Source: Vandiemenella viatica
Taxonomy: Eukaryota > Arthropoda > Insecta > Orthoptera > Morabidae
Reading direction: 5' to 3'
DNA length: 64,000 nt
Assembly: GCA_031002005.1 (NCBI GenBank)
Contig: JARYHS010013631.1
Span: 70,305,832 to 70,369,831, forward strand
Shown: piece after piece, positions 32,961 to 44,203 of the stretch
How positions within the stretch are numbered: position 1 is the first letter of the stretch
Layout of the letters: each line of letters begins with the position of its first letter
The notes under the pieces: model-generated
The model's input: only the letters and a program-made list of their open reading frames with translations
What the model was told of the DNA's origin: nothing
Database searches by the model: none
Made by a program: the position numbers and the translations under genes

Positions 32961-33180
32961 ATGTACACACTTTATCATTATTCTTGCCCGCCGCTGAAAA
33001 CTTCTATCACTCTTACGATGCACAATCCTACATCAATGTCATCCCAGGAAACAGTAACGCAATACTGGCTCGTCAGTATTGCGTTACTGTTTCTTAGGAT
33101 GACATTGATGAAGGATTGTGCAAGACAAGAGTGATACAATTTCTCAGCGGCGGCCAAGAATAACGATAAAGTGTGTACAT
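32961..33180. repeat. 220-bp hairpin palindrome with 6-base loop
   Basis: Left arm 32961-33067 and right arm 33074-33180, each 107 bases, are inverted copies with few mismatches and a loop of only GCTCGT. Outermost ATGTACACAC pairs with GTGTGTACAT, and innermost CAGTAACGCAATACTG with CAGTATTGCGTTACTG. Transcription of either strand would give a near-continuous double-stranded stem of over 100 bp. It may be a palindromic MITE or a hairpin RNA locus. No poly(A) and no clear target-site duplication were seen. Confidence 0.9.
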
Positions 33181-33874
33181 TTCTTTATTGTTATGGCATG
33201 AATGGTATAAATATCGGGAACTACTTCGAGACGAATCAACAACACTCAGACACTCGAGCTTTTGGACTGTGCCAGAGTCCTTGTTTACAAGCGCGAATTC
33301 ATACTTGTATGGAATCAGCAATGATGTTCTTAGTATAAGTTACTTCTATAATTATTTGGTTCTACCCCTATTACTTGTTTTTTTTCTTTCTGTTTCTTTT
33401 ATTTTTTCCTATAACTTTATAATTTCCTGTATTATCATATATATGGATCAGGTTATTGCAACAGCATGACAGTGTCCGGTTGTTGACCTGGTAGTGACTG
33501 GTTCGAGTTCTGGTGATATAATGTTTTTTTTAGACATTACGTCTTGGCCAGAAGTGGGAGAGAAGCGGTGGAGGACGATTCCTGATTAATGATCATCATA
33601 TTGTGTACTGAAATCTTGGATTCAATCTCAAACTTCTCTGCAGTTAGAATGGACTGAGGACACACTATCGATGGTGATTCGTTCATCGCGGCCGCCTTGA
33701 TGTCTTTCGGAAGTGTAGGGGTGAGTGAGTGACGGAGTTTGGTTTCACTGTCTCTCATCCTTCAAAATTCATCCATTTACAACGGAACACATCCATACAC
33801 ATAAACAGTGACACTTACATATGTTTTCATAAGTAAGGAAGGTAATGGGAAATATTACAGTAAAATTTCCCAAG

Positions 33875-33958
<84 letters not shown>

Positions 33959-34477
33959 ACTGGCTTTATTGAAAAAGGCTCTAACGGTTTCGATGACATG
34001 GACCTTAAAATATTAGTTTTTCTCCATCAGGGATTTTCTAGAGTTAAAAGGCACAGTAAATTAAAAGTACTATTACCACAGCAGAATCAATGTAAGTCTC
34101 ACTATGTAATGTGTAAAGGGGTTTTAGATTAAAATTGTACTACCTAAAATTGTTAGATTAATATCGATACTATTGTTAAACTAAAATTAAACTTTCAGTT
34201 TAAAAAAGTTAGAATCAAATTAGAAGCTTTTATTTTACATTCATACTTAAATTTCGATAGTAGATTGGATGTATGCTACAAACAGGGATGAAATATTATA
34301 AATATATTACTAATTATAGGAACAACTAAATTCACAAGCAGCTTATTTGTTTGTACCAGCAGTTATTGAAAAAAAAAAAGAAATGAATGTTTATTACAGT
34401 TAAAAGCATTTTAATTAATCAAAACTGGGATACGGAGCAAAAGAAATGGAATAGATTGAAGTCTCTACTCTTTCATA
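33181..34477. other. No gene; (TA)n(TG)n at 33878-33956
   Basis: The microsatellite is about 44 bases of TA followed by about 35 of TG. A tRNA B-box-like phrase (GGTTCGAGTTC) near 33500 lacks a matching A box or cloverleaf. Otherwise featureless. Confidence 0.5.
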
Positions 34478-34855
34478 AGGGAGCGTCCATAAATCACGTA
34501 GCCCCCTCCCCCACGTAGCCCGACGTGGCTTTTATCTCCCTCCTCCCCCCTCCCTCCCACGTAGCACTTAGCTTTTTTTCCCTGTTGATTCCAGAAGGCA
34601 TTTTGTATTGTTTTCTCTTATCAAACTATCGTAAATTACGTACGAAGATAATTAAATGACGGGAATAAATATTCACAAGCTGTTGTGTGTTCTGTACCTT
34701 CCTTTAATTGTGACAAACAATATGAATGAAAAGTTACGTGGCCTATTTGGAAGCTCCCTCCCCTTTCTCCCCACGTTGCCCAGCGTAGCTTTCCAGCCAA
34801 TCCCTTCCCGCCCCCCCGCCCCTAGACCGAGTCACGTAGTTTATGGACGCCCCCT
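34478..34855. mobile_element. MITE-C, best-preserved ends
   Basis: The left end AGGGAGCGTCCATAAATCAC and right end GTTTATGGACGCCCCCT are inverted, each followed inward by ACGTAG-type phrases and C-rich runs. The centre is AT-rich and shared with 18038-18412 and 62959-63333 (other strand). It lies only 25 bases upstream of the Jockey target-site duplication, so the LINE inserted beside it. Confidence 0.8.
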
Positions 34856-34891
34856 AAAGTGTGAGAAACGCCGCAGGTGGTTTCAGGTCGG

Positions 34892-34927
34892 CCATTCCGA
34901 GTTGATATCTCGTAGCGAACGGACGTG
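34892..34927 (+). promoter_or_regulatory. Jockey internal promoter: Inr plus DPE at +28
   Basis: The first bases, CCATTC, fit the initiator consensus with A at 34894 as +1. GGACGTG lies at 34921-34927, that is +28 to +34, the exact position and sequence of an ideal downstream promoter element. There is no TATA box. Jockey-clade LINEs in insects are known to use such downstream internal promoters, which let a full-length RNA carry its own promoter to the next site. Confidence 0.8.
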
Positions 34928-35179
34928 TTTATCGAGCGCTCAAGATAGAACAACAACCTTGGCTAACGTGTGACGGACTTGATTCAGGAAACTTGGTACA
35001 GGAAACTACGCGTGGCAATAACCTACATCTAACTGCCCTCCTAGCTGTTAGGGAAATTTGTGTCTCAGGGACTATCCACTGGGTAGTATCCCGCGGGCGC
35101 TGAGGTTTAGGGTTGCTCTTGTTGCCGGGAATCCTAACGGTGACAACGAGGCACAAGAGCAACACCCCCCACCATAGGC

Positions 35180-36666
35180 ATGTCAGGGGTAAGGAGAGAA
35201 GAACAACCCGACGACGAAGAACAAAACAGTGAGGTGATGGAGGAAGAGAACGACCAGGATACTCAACTGACAACACAAGAACAGAACGAACAGTCAAATA
35301 GACAAGCATTTATATTTACTGGAAAACAGTTTAGTATAGGACAAGAAGGCGAAGTTCCGCAAGAAGGATTCAACTTTACAACAGTGTACGACAGAAGACG
35401 ACGAGCACAAAATAAACAAAGAGAGGTACAGGAAATCCGACAAAACTCTCGAGAGAAGATGAAGTTGGACAACAGATTTGCAGTTCTATCAGACCACTCC
35501 GAAGAAAGCGATGGAGACCAAGAGGAGCACATGGATGATGCGTCACAATCAGGACAAGAAGAAGAAACAGAAGAACAAGGACCCCCACTTCCAAGGATAC
35601 CACCAATTGTAACCTACCAAATAGGGAACTTCCTAGCACTAAACCAGAAGATAAAAAGCTTCATTACAGGAGAACTCAAAGTGATCTTCCGCGGAGACAG
35701 CCTAAAGTACCATCTTGAGACCATGGAAGATTATGAAATGGTGAGAAGTTTCTTCTTGAGAGAGAAAATAAACTTCTACACTCACCAGACCCCAGTTGAC
35801 AAAAAGCTAAAGGTGGTAATCAAGGGGCTACCACCAACAACTCCAGAGGACATCATCAAAACTGAACTTATTAATTATGGTTTCGACGTACAAATGGTAC
35901 ACCAATTTAAAAAGAGAGATCCAGATACAAGGGACCTAATTCCACTTTCTACCTATTGTGTAACCCTAAATCCCGGAGAAAAGTCCGAGGAAATATACAA
36001 CATGAGAGGAATACTATACACTAGAGTAAGTGTGGAGAGTTACAAATCCAGATTGGGACCAAGTCAGTGCCATCGATGTCAGAGACTGGGGCACACCGCA
36101 AATTATTGTCAAATGCCCAGTCGATGTGTAAAATGCGCGGGACGGCACGCTACAAAAAATTGCAAAATGAGCCATCAGGAGAAGGCAAAATGTGTAAATT
36201 GTGAGGGGGATCACCCAGCCTCGTGGAAGGGATGCCAGGCATACCAGGCCCTTTTGAGACCAATCAAAGCGAAGGTCCAAAATGAGGACAAATCAAAGGA
36301 CACTAGAAAGACAAGAAATCAGGAGAAGGAAAAATTTATCCGTGACAGCGACACAAAGCAGTCAGAAGACAAAAACAAAGGGAACGTGGAACCAGGAAGA
36401 AGCTATGCAGATAAGGTGAAAACAAACCAACAAAAAGAAAATTTGCAGAAACACCGAGAAGAGAAAGGAAGAGGCAGAGGAAATCAAAGACAAAAGAAAA
36501 CACCTTTATGGAGGATCTCAGTGAAATGGAAGTCATCCTTGGAAGCATGAGTTTTAAAAAGGCAATCTCCATCTTTATGACAACACTAAAAGAAATAAAA
36601 GAAGCCACAAGTGTCTGGGGCAAAATCATCGCAATAATCAAAGGATTAAGCGAAATGATAGATTAA
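35180..36666 (+). pseudogene. Jockey ORF1, zinc-knuckle RNA-binding protein, one frameshift
   Basis: ORF1 proteins of this clade bind the LINE RNA and package it into particles. The first ~130 residues are acidic and Gln-rich, followed from about residue 210 by a conserved block (VVIKGLPPTTPEDIIKTEL) of the PRE_C2HC type. Three CCHC knuckles follow: C297-C300-H305-C310, C316-C319-H323-C328 and C338-C341-H345-C352. As read, the frame ends at 36550 after 456 residues. The -1 frame carries on from about 36495 (FMEDLSEMEVILGSM onward) to a TAA at 36664-36666 that overlaps the ORF2 start as TAATG. One missing A near 36495 would explain this; the full frame would be 495 residues. Confidence 0.85.
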
Positions 36667-39373
36667 TGGCTAATAAGAAGGGGAAACTACTTGATACCAA
36701 TGTATATATTTTCAACGCAAATGGTTTAAAAAGCAAGAAACAAGAAATCATTGACTTTTTAAAACGGAAGAAAGTGGACATGATGCTTATAACGGAAACA
36801 CATCTAAAACCCACAGACAATTTCCGAATACCAAACATGAAAATTTACAGAAAGGACAGAGAGAGACAAAGGGGAGGGGGCACGGCAATCCTGATAAAAT
36901 CAACCCTCACGCACCAACCAAAAACTTTGCCGGAACTTGAGAACATGGAAGCCAGTGCAGTGAGCATCAATGCAATAGATGGAGAAGTAACATTTATCGC
37001 CGCATACGTAAGCCCTCGGAAACAACTTACAGAGAATGACTTAAATAGTGCCATGTCAATATCTGAGAGGGTCATACTGGGTGGCGATCTAAATGCTAAA
37101 CATCCGGCTTGGAATAGTAGAGTCACAAACGGAAAGGGTCAAAGATTAATAGAAATATCTGAAAGACTAAATCTAACAGTTATGGGCCCCGAGGAACCGA
37201 CTTACATTCCTACCTCCGCAAGACAACAACCAGATGTACTGGATATAGTGATAGCAAAGAATATAAGACGAACTATAAATCTGGAAACCATAAATGACCT
37301 ATCATCGGACCACAATCCAGTTTTGCTACAAATCAGGAAGTGGGCAAGCAGTCAAGAAAACCCGAAAATCCTTAAACAGACGGACTGGGATAGATTCACT
37401 AATTTAATTCAACAAAATATCTGTCCCACCATGGAATTAAATAATAAGCTGCAGATAGATAAAGCAATAAATACTCTAACAAAAATTATTAAAGAAGCAG
37501 AAAAACATGCCTCAGTCGTAACGGTAATGGAGACAAAAATGGAAGAACAAGGGTCAGCACTTATAGAAGAACTGAAGTACCTTAAGAACCAACACCGGAA
37601 GCGCTGGCAGAGATTTAGGGACCCAGCGGACAAAAGGGAAATGAACAGGTTCGCCAGGGAGATTAGGAAACGATTACAGGAAAGAAGAACCGAACAATGG
37701 GAGGACAAAATGTCCCGACTAACCCTCCAACACCGTGACGCATGGAGCCTAGTGCGAGCACTTAAAGAACCAAAACCAGGCAACCAAGCTATCATGGGTC
37801 CGAATGGAGCGGTCTTTGACTCAATGAGCCAGGCAGAAATTTTAGCAGACCATTTTGAAGCACAACATGCAACACCAGAAGTACAACTAACTATGGCCCA
37901 ACAACGGGAAGAGGAAGAAACCAAGCAAATTGCCGAAAACATCAGGAAGTGTGAGGATCCAGTAAACCCTGAGCTAACGAGCCCAACAGAGATAAAAACA
38001 ATCATCAGGCGACTTAGCAGCAACAAAGCACCAGGAGATGACAAAATCTCAAAAATCACCTTAAAAAACTGCCAAGAAAAGCAATAGTGTTAATAACAAG
38101 AATAATAAATAGCTGTATGCTACACTGCTACTTCCCAAAAAACTGGAAAACGGCCAAAATCATAGCCATCCCCAAAACAGGGAAAGCAAATACAGACCCA
38201 ACCAATTATAGACCAATCAGCCTGCTCAGCAGTCTATCAAAAATCTATGAAAGGGTACTAAAAACAAGAATTACTCGACAACTTGAAGAAAATCATACAA
38301 TACGACTGGAACAATTTGGATTTAAAGATAAATTATCGGCAACGCTACAACTATACAGAATGGCCGAATTGATAAGCAAAAGTTTCAACACTTCCAAGTC
38401 AACAGCGGTGGTCTTCCTGGATATCCAGAAAGCATATGATAAAGTTTGGCACGATATGCTGTTAAGGAAGCTACAACAAGAGACACAGATAGATCAGTGC
38501 TACATACGAATAATAGCAGACTACCTTACAAATCGAACCTTCTACGTGTCAGTAAAAGGACAGAGATCGACAAAACGACTAATGACAGCGGGAGTACCAC
38601 AGGGATCAGTCATATCACCACCATGTTTTAAAGTCTACGTTAACAAATTCCCTGCAATTCCGGGAATCACCTTAGCTCAGTTCGCTGATGATACAGCTGC
38701 TATGTGTTCAGGACGTCAATTCAATGCAATAATTAATAAGATGCAGAGACAACTGCAAGAAGTAGAGAAATGGTGCATAACAAATAAAGTGTGCATCAAC
38801 GCCAACAAGAGCGCGGCCGTGTTCTTCACAAAAAGACGAAGGAAACCGGACACACAATTACAACTCGCAGGACATGGAATCCCCTGGAAAGAAAAGCACA
38901 AATACCTAGGAGTGATATTAGATTCAAAACTCTTGTACAACCACCATATCAAGGATAAGTGCCAAAAAACCCTAGGAATTCTAATGAACCTATATCCGAT
39001 TCTGTACAGTAAGGAACTGTCATTAGAAACAAAAATACGCCTATACAAAACCATAATTAGACCAACCATGCTCTACGGATGTGAAGTATGGGGGACGGCA
39101 AGTAACGTCCACATTCAGAAACTACAAATAATACAGAATAGAAGCCTACGTATAATACTAAAAGCAAATAGATATACACGAATAGACGACCTCCACGATT
39201 GGACAAACATACCAAGGATTCATACGGCTATTTTCCAACAAACTGAAAGATTCCACGAAAACATGACCAGAACAAGGCAGTCAGTAGAAAACTTAAGAGA
39301 CGTTGGGAACTACAAACCAAAGAGATGGCACAAGTATAAAGTCCCCCTAAGTATACTTTACCAACCAGAATAA
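36666..39373 (+). pseudogene. Jockey ORF2, endonuclease-reverse transcriptase, one frameshift
   Basis: Enzyme for target-primed reverse transcription. The N-terminal APE-type endonuclease shows FNANGL (N19), ITETHL (E44), GGDLNAKH (D141) and SDHNP (D215, H216). The reverse transcriptase follows: NYRPISLLSSLSKIYERVL, VVFLDIQKAYDKVWH (motif A), AGVPQGSVISP (motif B), QFADDTA (catalytic DD at 38691-38702) and KYLGVILDSKL. There is no RNase H domain. The frame breaks once, in a run of six A at about 38062-38069. A seventh A would join both halves into 902 residues, a normal Jockey ORF2 length. The start overlaps the ORF1 stop (TAATG), which suggests termination-reinitiation. Confidence 0.9.
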
Positions 39374-39590
39374 TACAATAAAATAAAAATATACCTAACC
39401 ACAGATCCTGTCCTGTACATACAACAAGGAGGTTTTCCCCCTGATAAGGGTTTTACCCTCCAAAGTGCACACCACAAAAAGAGAAAACAGATACAATTTG
39501 ACACAAAGAAGCAGAGCTACCAAAGGTAGCGGGGCTTGCAGAAAGACACAATGTGACAAAAAAAAAAAAAAAAAAAAAATTTCAGGTCGG

Positions 39591-40776
39591 ACAGCGTTCT
39601 GCAGGTTGCGTGTAGTACTTCAGTAGGGGATCCGCAAGATTAATAGCGATGGTGGTGTTGTAGTCGATGGAGAACGTCTGATCTAGTAGAATGCCCATTC
39701 ATGTTCAGATGACGGTTGCCCTTGTACGTACTTTAGCAACAGGACGATGAACATGATGACATGCTTTTATTTCTGGCCTGTCTCACTTATTCAATTCGTT
39801 ACCTCCAGTCAATAACGATTTATCTGCACGTCTTTTTCTTCAAACTCAGTGGTTGGCCAACGAGTTGTTCGGGCAATCTACAAGAAGACGAGGCTGCGTA
39901 TATCGATTATGATCCGTTATTGGAAGACAGTTCCGAGGTGGAAATATTTTTTTAAAGTAAAATTCATTTCCTTCACACAATGTAATGTGCAATGCGGTCT
40001 TTCAAGGATGATCTCTACATTAAGCAATTACAGTCTGTTGAATATAATTATAAAATGAGATTAAGATAGTTGAATTAATGCATGGAGATAACTAGAAGAT
40101 AATGATATAACCACATAATAGTCCAGTGTCATCGGTGCACCTGGGCAGTCACTCCAACAGGACTGTAGCAGTTCCCGAGATCCTCAAAGCGAGCCGCCGA
40201 TTCAATAGAAGGCCGCCTCCTCTGCCCCTTTCTTCCCTTTTCTCCTAACTCACTCAGAAGCGGGCAAACAGTTCTGAATAGCTCAGAAAGAGGCAGTAAC
40301 TGCTACAAAGTAGACGAGAGACTTTGATTGCCTCAACTTGGGCTCTGAGGGCCAGAAACGTTTTGCTTTCTCATTATTACAGTCTCACAGTGAAACTGCA
40401 GCAGAGGATAATGAAAACAGAATATACAGAAATATTTCTGTTTAAAACTCCAGAGGAATGATACTCCTCCTTTTATGATATTTGAATGTCTGCTGCAGAG
40501 GGATATGCTTTCGTGGCCCAATATCGTCGCTTAAGGGCAGGGTTCCAATCGCCAAAATAAGGTTTTTAAACATCTACACAAAGCTTCACAGTTTACAGAC
40601 AGATAACAACGATCAATACCGCCCTAGCGTTACTCAACCTTTTTCAAGCTGAAAACTATTAAAATGTCAAAAATAATTCTGCAGACCACTAACTTACATG
40701 GGATTATTTTCCCCCCTATGTGTATATTATTAACCAATTCTGCCAATTGTTATCGGCACGTGCCGTAGGCCTTTAA
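39591..40776. other. No feature recognised
   Basis: No repeat of the families listed here and no motif-bearing frame. A short frame at 39761-39955 is unremarkable. Confidence 0.3.
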
Positions 40777-42250
40777 GGGTGAAAACATGCCGAGCAGCTC
40801 GCGCTGAAGGTCGCGGCCGCGGTGGCGGTAGATGTTTCATCCACGTGAAACAAAAGCATTGTTAGTAACGAGTCAGCGCACCCGAGGCGGTCGCGGTCGC
40901 CGTCGCTGCTCGCCGCTCGCCGCTCACCTCGATGTCGATGCCAGAACAAAGTATTTTGTTTTCACCTCGCGGCCTAGCTCGCCGCTGGAGGTCTGCTTGG
41001 CGCTGATTGGCTGAGCTATGTCAAGGCCACGCGATCCAGCTTCTACAATTGATTTTACAGGTCTGCTTTCGTATTGTACAGAGAGGTGTTGTTTCACTTT
41101 GTCTTGTTCTAAATATTGATTTATTTAATGGATGTCATTTCGTTTTACACAACTGCAGATTAAATTAACAATGTACTGACATTGAGAATGCTACATTCTG
41201 TTTTAAATAAATTATTGATGAAATAATAAGTACAGATTTTTATGAATTGGACAATTACGGAAAAGTTAATGTTTCAAGCAATTAGACAGTCAGCGCTAGA
41301 TAAATTACAACAAATTTTATAATAATAATAATATTTAATTAAATTGTAATGGAGCGCACTGTCCGGTGGCAATTTCCTTACACACCCATCTTTCCCCCTT
41401 TCCTGCACCCACCTACATTTGCCCTAATTGAAATAATTATCTATTGTTAGTGACTTGATTGACTATTCAGATATTATTACACATCATATACCGACGGAAA
41501 TGGAATATCAGACAATTCAGTCCAACAATTATAAATTTAAAGAAAGAAAAAAAATCTAGTGTTATTTATTATTTAAAATAAACTGTTGACTGAATTTGAA
41601 AATTCTGATTTTTAAATAGAAATCCTGATTTTGTATTGAAAAATTTAGATTTGACTTGAAAATGCTTTGTTAAACGGTACGTTACTTTATTTACAATAAT
41701 TATCAATAATTTATAGTCACGACGAGTTTTCCCTCAGCATGTATTGGTTTGTTGTGGTAACTGTTATAAACATTTGACTTCAGTTTGTCCAGGATTTTAC
41801 GGTAAGTTTGTGGTGTCTTTTGTAGGTGGACATGGAATAAGTCTGGATGATTTTTTAGATCCTGATTTAAATTGTGAAATTCACCCAGAGTTTGTCCCCG
41901 TTCATTTATTTGCTGTTAACTTAACCTTCCGATAAGATCGTAGAAAGTAGCCACCACTTTGTGGCTACTGACAGACCATCATCATCCCTATCGTTACCGG
42001 TTCCACAAATCATTGCAGGTTAAATAAAGTAAATCATACTAGCGTTAAACACAAAATATTAACGATTTACAACGTGTGGCACCTACAAGGGTTTTCAAAA
42101 CACTGGTGAACGCTAGCAGCTATACCTCGACATCTAGCTTACCCTCCAGCGCGAGCTGCGCGGCATGTTTTTCCCATCTACCGCGACATCGACCTTCAGC
42201 GCGACCGCCACCGCCACCTGCACGGCGACCTGCTCGGCATGTTTTCACCC
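40777..42250. repeat. Inverted pair of CpG-rich repeats, ~1.5 kb apart
   Basis: The left end starts GGGTGAAAACATGCCGAGCA at 40777. The right end, on the minus strand from 42250, reads the same 20 bases. Each is followed by permuted CpG-rich units (GCTCGCGCTGAAGGTCG, GGTGGCGGT, GTCGATGTCG) over roughly 170-230 bases. The AT-rich interior holds a CR1-like 3' fragment and short non-homologous frames. It could be one large non-autonomous DNA transposon with GC-rich terminal inverted repeats or two separate insertions. No target-site duplication was found. Confidence 0.6.
41333..41424 (-). mobile_element. CR1-like LINE 3' UTR fragment
   Basis: Only the last ~90 bases of the family: GGGCAAATGTAGGTGGGTGC, GGAAATTGCCACCGGACAG and the AATTTAATTAAATATTATTA tail, all on the minus strand. 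It is nested between the inverted CpG-rich repeats. Confidence 0.85.
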
Positions 42251-43245
42251 GAAGACTTACACCTAAAATAAGGCTCTCTTAAAACGGTCATTAACTTAAT
42301 GGGTCAAAGTCTCTTGGATGTCGACTAGAATCGTATTTAGTGAATAGACTATTATAGTAACAATGCGGTCACATCCTCATACCCTGAAAATACCAGATAT
42401 TTGCTGGTCGTTGAAATAATCACGACTTTTAGAAAGTTAGGATTATAGCTATACTTTATGTGGACAATTTTTACTGTCTTATTTCTGTGATATATTTTTA
42501 ATTCAATGAGATTTAAATTTTTAATATTCCTCCAACAGACAGACCATCTATCCCTTGATTAGATCTTTCGTAATGACGTAAAGCCGCAAAAAATCAGGTC
42601 AATAAAGTATATGGATTTTAAACTGGCCTTTTAAATATTTAGTTTATGTAATAATTTTTTCTAACGTATTGATGTTGAGCAAATTGATGGAGAAGGTCAA
42701 TAGGAACACAAAAGAGAGGGGAATCACAGAAAAAATATTGCAAAGCAAACTGGAGTTCAGAACGTGAATACGTGCCTCAAATTTTAAGAGAATGCGCCCG
42801 AGGAATAAAGAAAGAGAAGAGAAAAAATGGAAATAGTAAATAAGTCTTTAATTTTATACAGTCCATGATTCGAAAAATGCAAAATCAAGAAAGTATGGAA
42901 ATAAAGTAGAGGAAAGTAGATGGAATCAGATCTTAGACAAAAAAACAGGTATGATGGTGTGGTCACATATTAAATCAATTAATTTGGTAGCCTAACGTAG
43001 TTTTGAAGGAAAAGATTACCGTCGGGAACAAAATATTTTTGAAAATGATAATCAGTGACGTAGAACCTTTCGAAATAATTATGAAAAATATAAGATCAAA
43101 ACATTTTTGTATTGACATTTTTAACAGTTAGTATAAGGGTTTTTTTTTTTAAGGATAGTAAATCTGATGAATCCTGCAAAAAGTTAGGCGAAAGTTTGGT
43201 TAGCGAAATAAATGCGCGGAATTACATGAAAACCTAGGTATTACA
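42251..43245. other. No feature recognised
   Basis: About 1 kb of AT-rich DNA with no repeat or gene recognised. Confidence 0.3.
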
Positions 43246-43451
43246 GTCCGTTCAGTTAACAGAGGCGGCTGAAGGTCAGTCTGCTGTATCCCCACTCCAC
43301 TCCTCTTATCTCCACATGTGAAGCGGATGTATGCCAGCTGCCTGCGTGGACACAGCGGTCAGTTTGGAGAGGTAGGAATGGAGGGGTATGTGAGGTGAGG
43401 AGCGGGGCCAGGGGAACATGGCATTGAGCCGCCAGTTTGGAGTGAACAGGG
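43246..43451. mobile_element. MITE-A copy
   Basis: The left end GTCCGTTCAGTTAACAGAGG and the right end (complement of CCAGTTTGGAGTGAACAGGG) are inverted, leading inward to GGCGGCTGAAGGTCAG and its counterpart. The flanks TTACA and TATAG are weak matches, so the duplication seen at the 13357 copy has decayed here. The interior is pyrimidine/purine-skewed and non-coding. Confidence 0.8.
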
Positions 43452-44203
43452 TATAGTATCATTAGTTTACATATTAATATTTACGTATGCACTGATGTTG
43501 AGTTAGTGTCGTAATAGAGAAAAACATTTAATTCCAGATTTCAGTTTATCTCTATTTTTCTACGCTCAATGGCTGCCTGTGATAGGTGAGTATTAATTCT
43601 TCCGCTTTGAACCACTCACCTTCATACTATCTGCAGTGATCAAATTGAGGAAACTTGACTGACGATGATGGCCGAAGACCAGTCAGATGAGTGAAGTTTC
43701 TGCTGCTAAGTCAAGGTCGACGATGATAACGTTCTTGTCTTGTGCAGTGACCGGAATGAATGTCAGCCAAGGGTAAAAAAACTACTCGGAGTTTCTCTGA
43801 TTCCTCCTATGCTGACACAGTTTGGCGCACATTATCGCCATTTACTTAATAAATCTATCCAGCGTTTTGTATACATACCTGTTCTTTACGGTGTGTGATT
43901 CAAGGATGGGTAAACACTTGAGAATATATTTTTCTTTTCTTCTGCTAGTTCACCTTCGTACTCAACTGTATCGGCCAGTAAAGTATGCATCCCCTAAATT
44001 CCCCAAAAGATTTGTCACAATCCCCTATTTTTTGTGTGGTCTCAAAACATTGGAATGAAATTGCCATTCACATTTTTCCTTTTTACTGCAGTTTAATAAT
44101 CTGTGCATATCTAAGGATCCTAAGCAAGGGAATTTAATGTTTATAAGTACAAATACACTGTAATACATGTGTGATATTTTAGCTAGTAAGACCGACTCAT
44201 ATA
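43452..44203. other. No feature recognised
   Basis: A possible small stem (GGTGAGTA...CACTCACC near 43586-43619) and no coding evidence. Confidence 0.3.

Larger units (their letters stand above)
34892..39579 (+). mobile_element. Full-length Jockey-clade LINE with perfect TSD
   Basis: A complete non-LTR retrotransposon of 4688 bases. TTTCAGGTCGG flanks it exactly at 34881-34891 and 39580-39590, and it ends in 22 A (39558-39579). The order is 5' UTR with internal promoter, ORF1 (nucleic-acid-binding protein), ORF2 (endonuclease plus reverse transcriptase, no RNase H domain), 3' UTR of about 185 bases. Layout, two ORFs joined at TAATG, and motifs place it in the Jockey clade. An intact duplication means insertion was recent. 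Each ORF carries one apparent single-base loss in an A-run, so it is either just inactivated or intact with sequencing errors. Confidence 0.95.

Noticed and set aside
33480..33530. Possible tRNA or tRNA-SINE head (GGTTCGAGTTC)
   Set aside because: No A box at the right distance, no cloverleaf and no resemblance to the SINE families here.
43650..43720. CTGACGA...CCGAAGACC phrase as a hammerhead
   Set aside because: GAA is followed by G instead of the required A of the A15.1-U16.1 pair, and no stem I is present.
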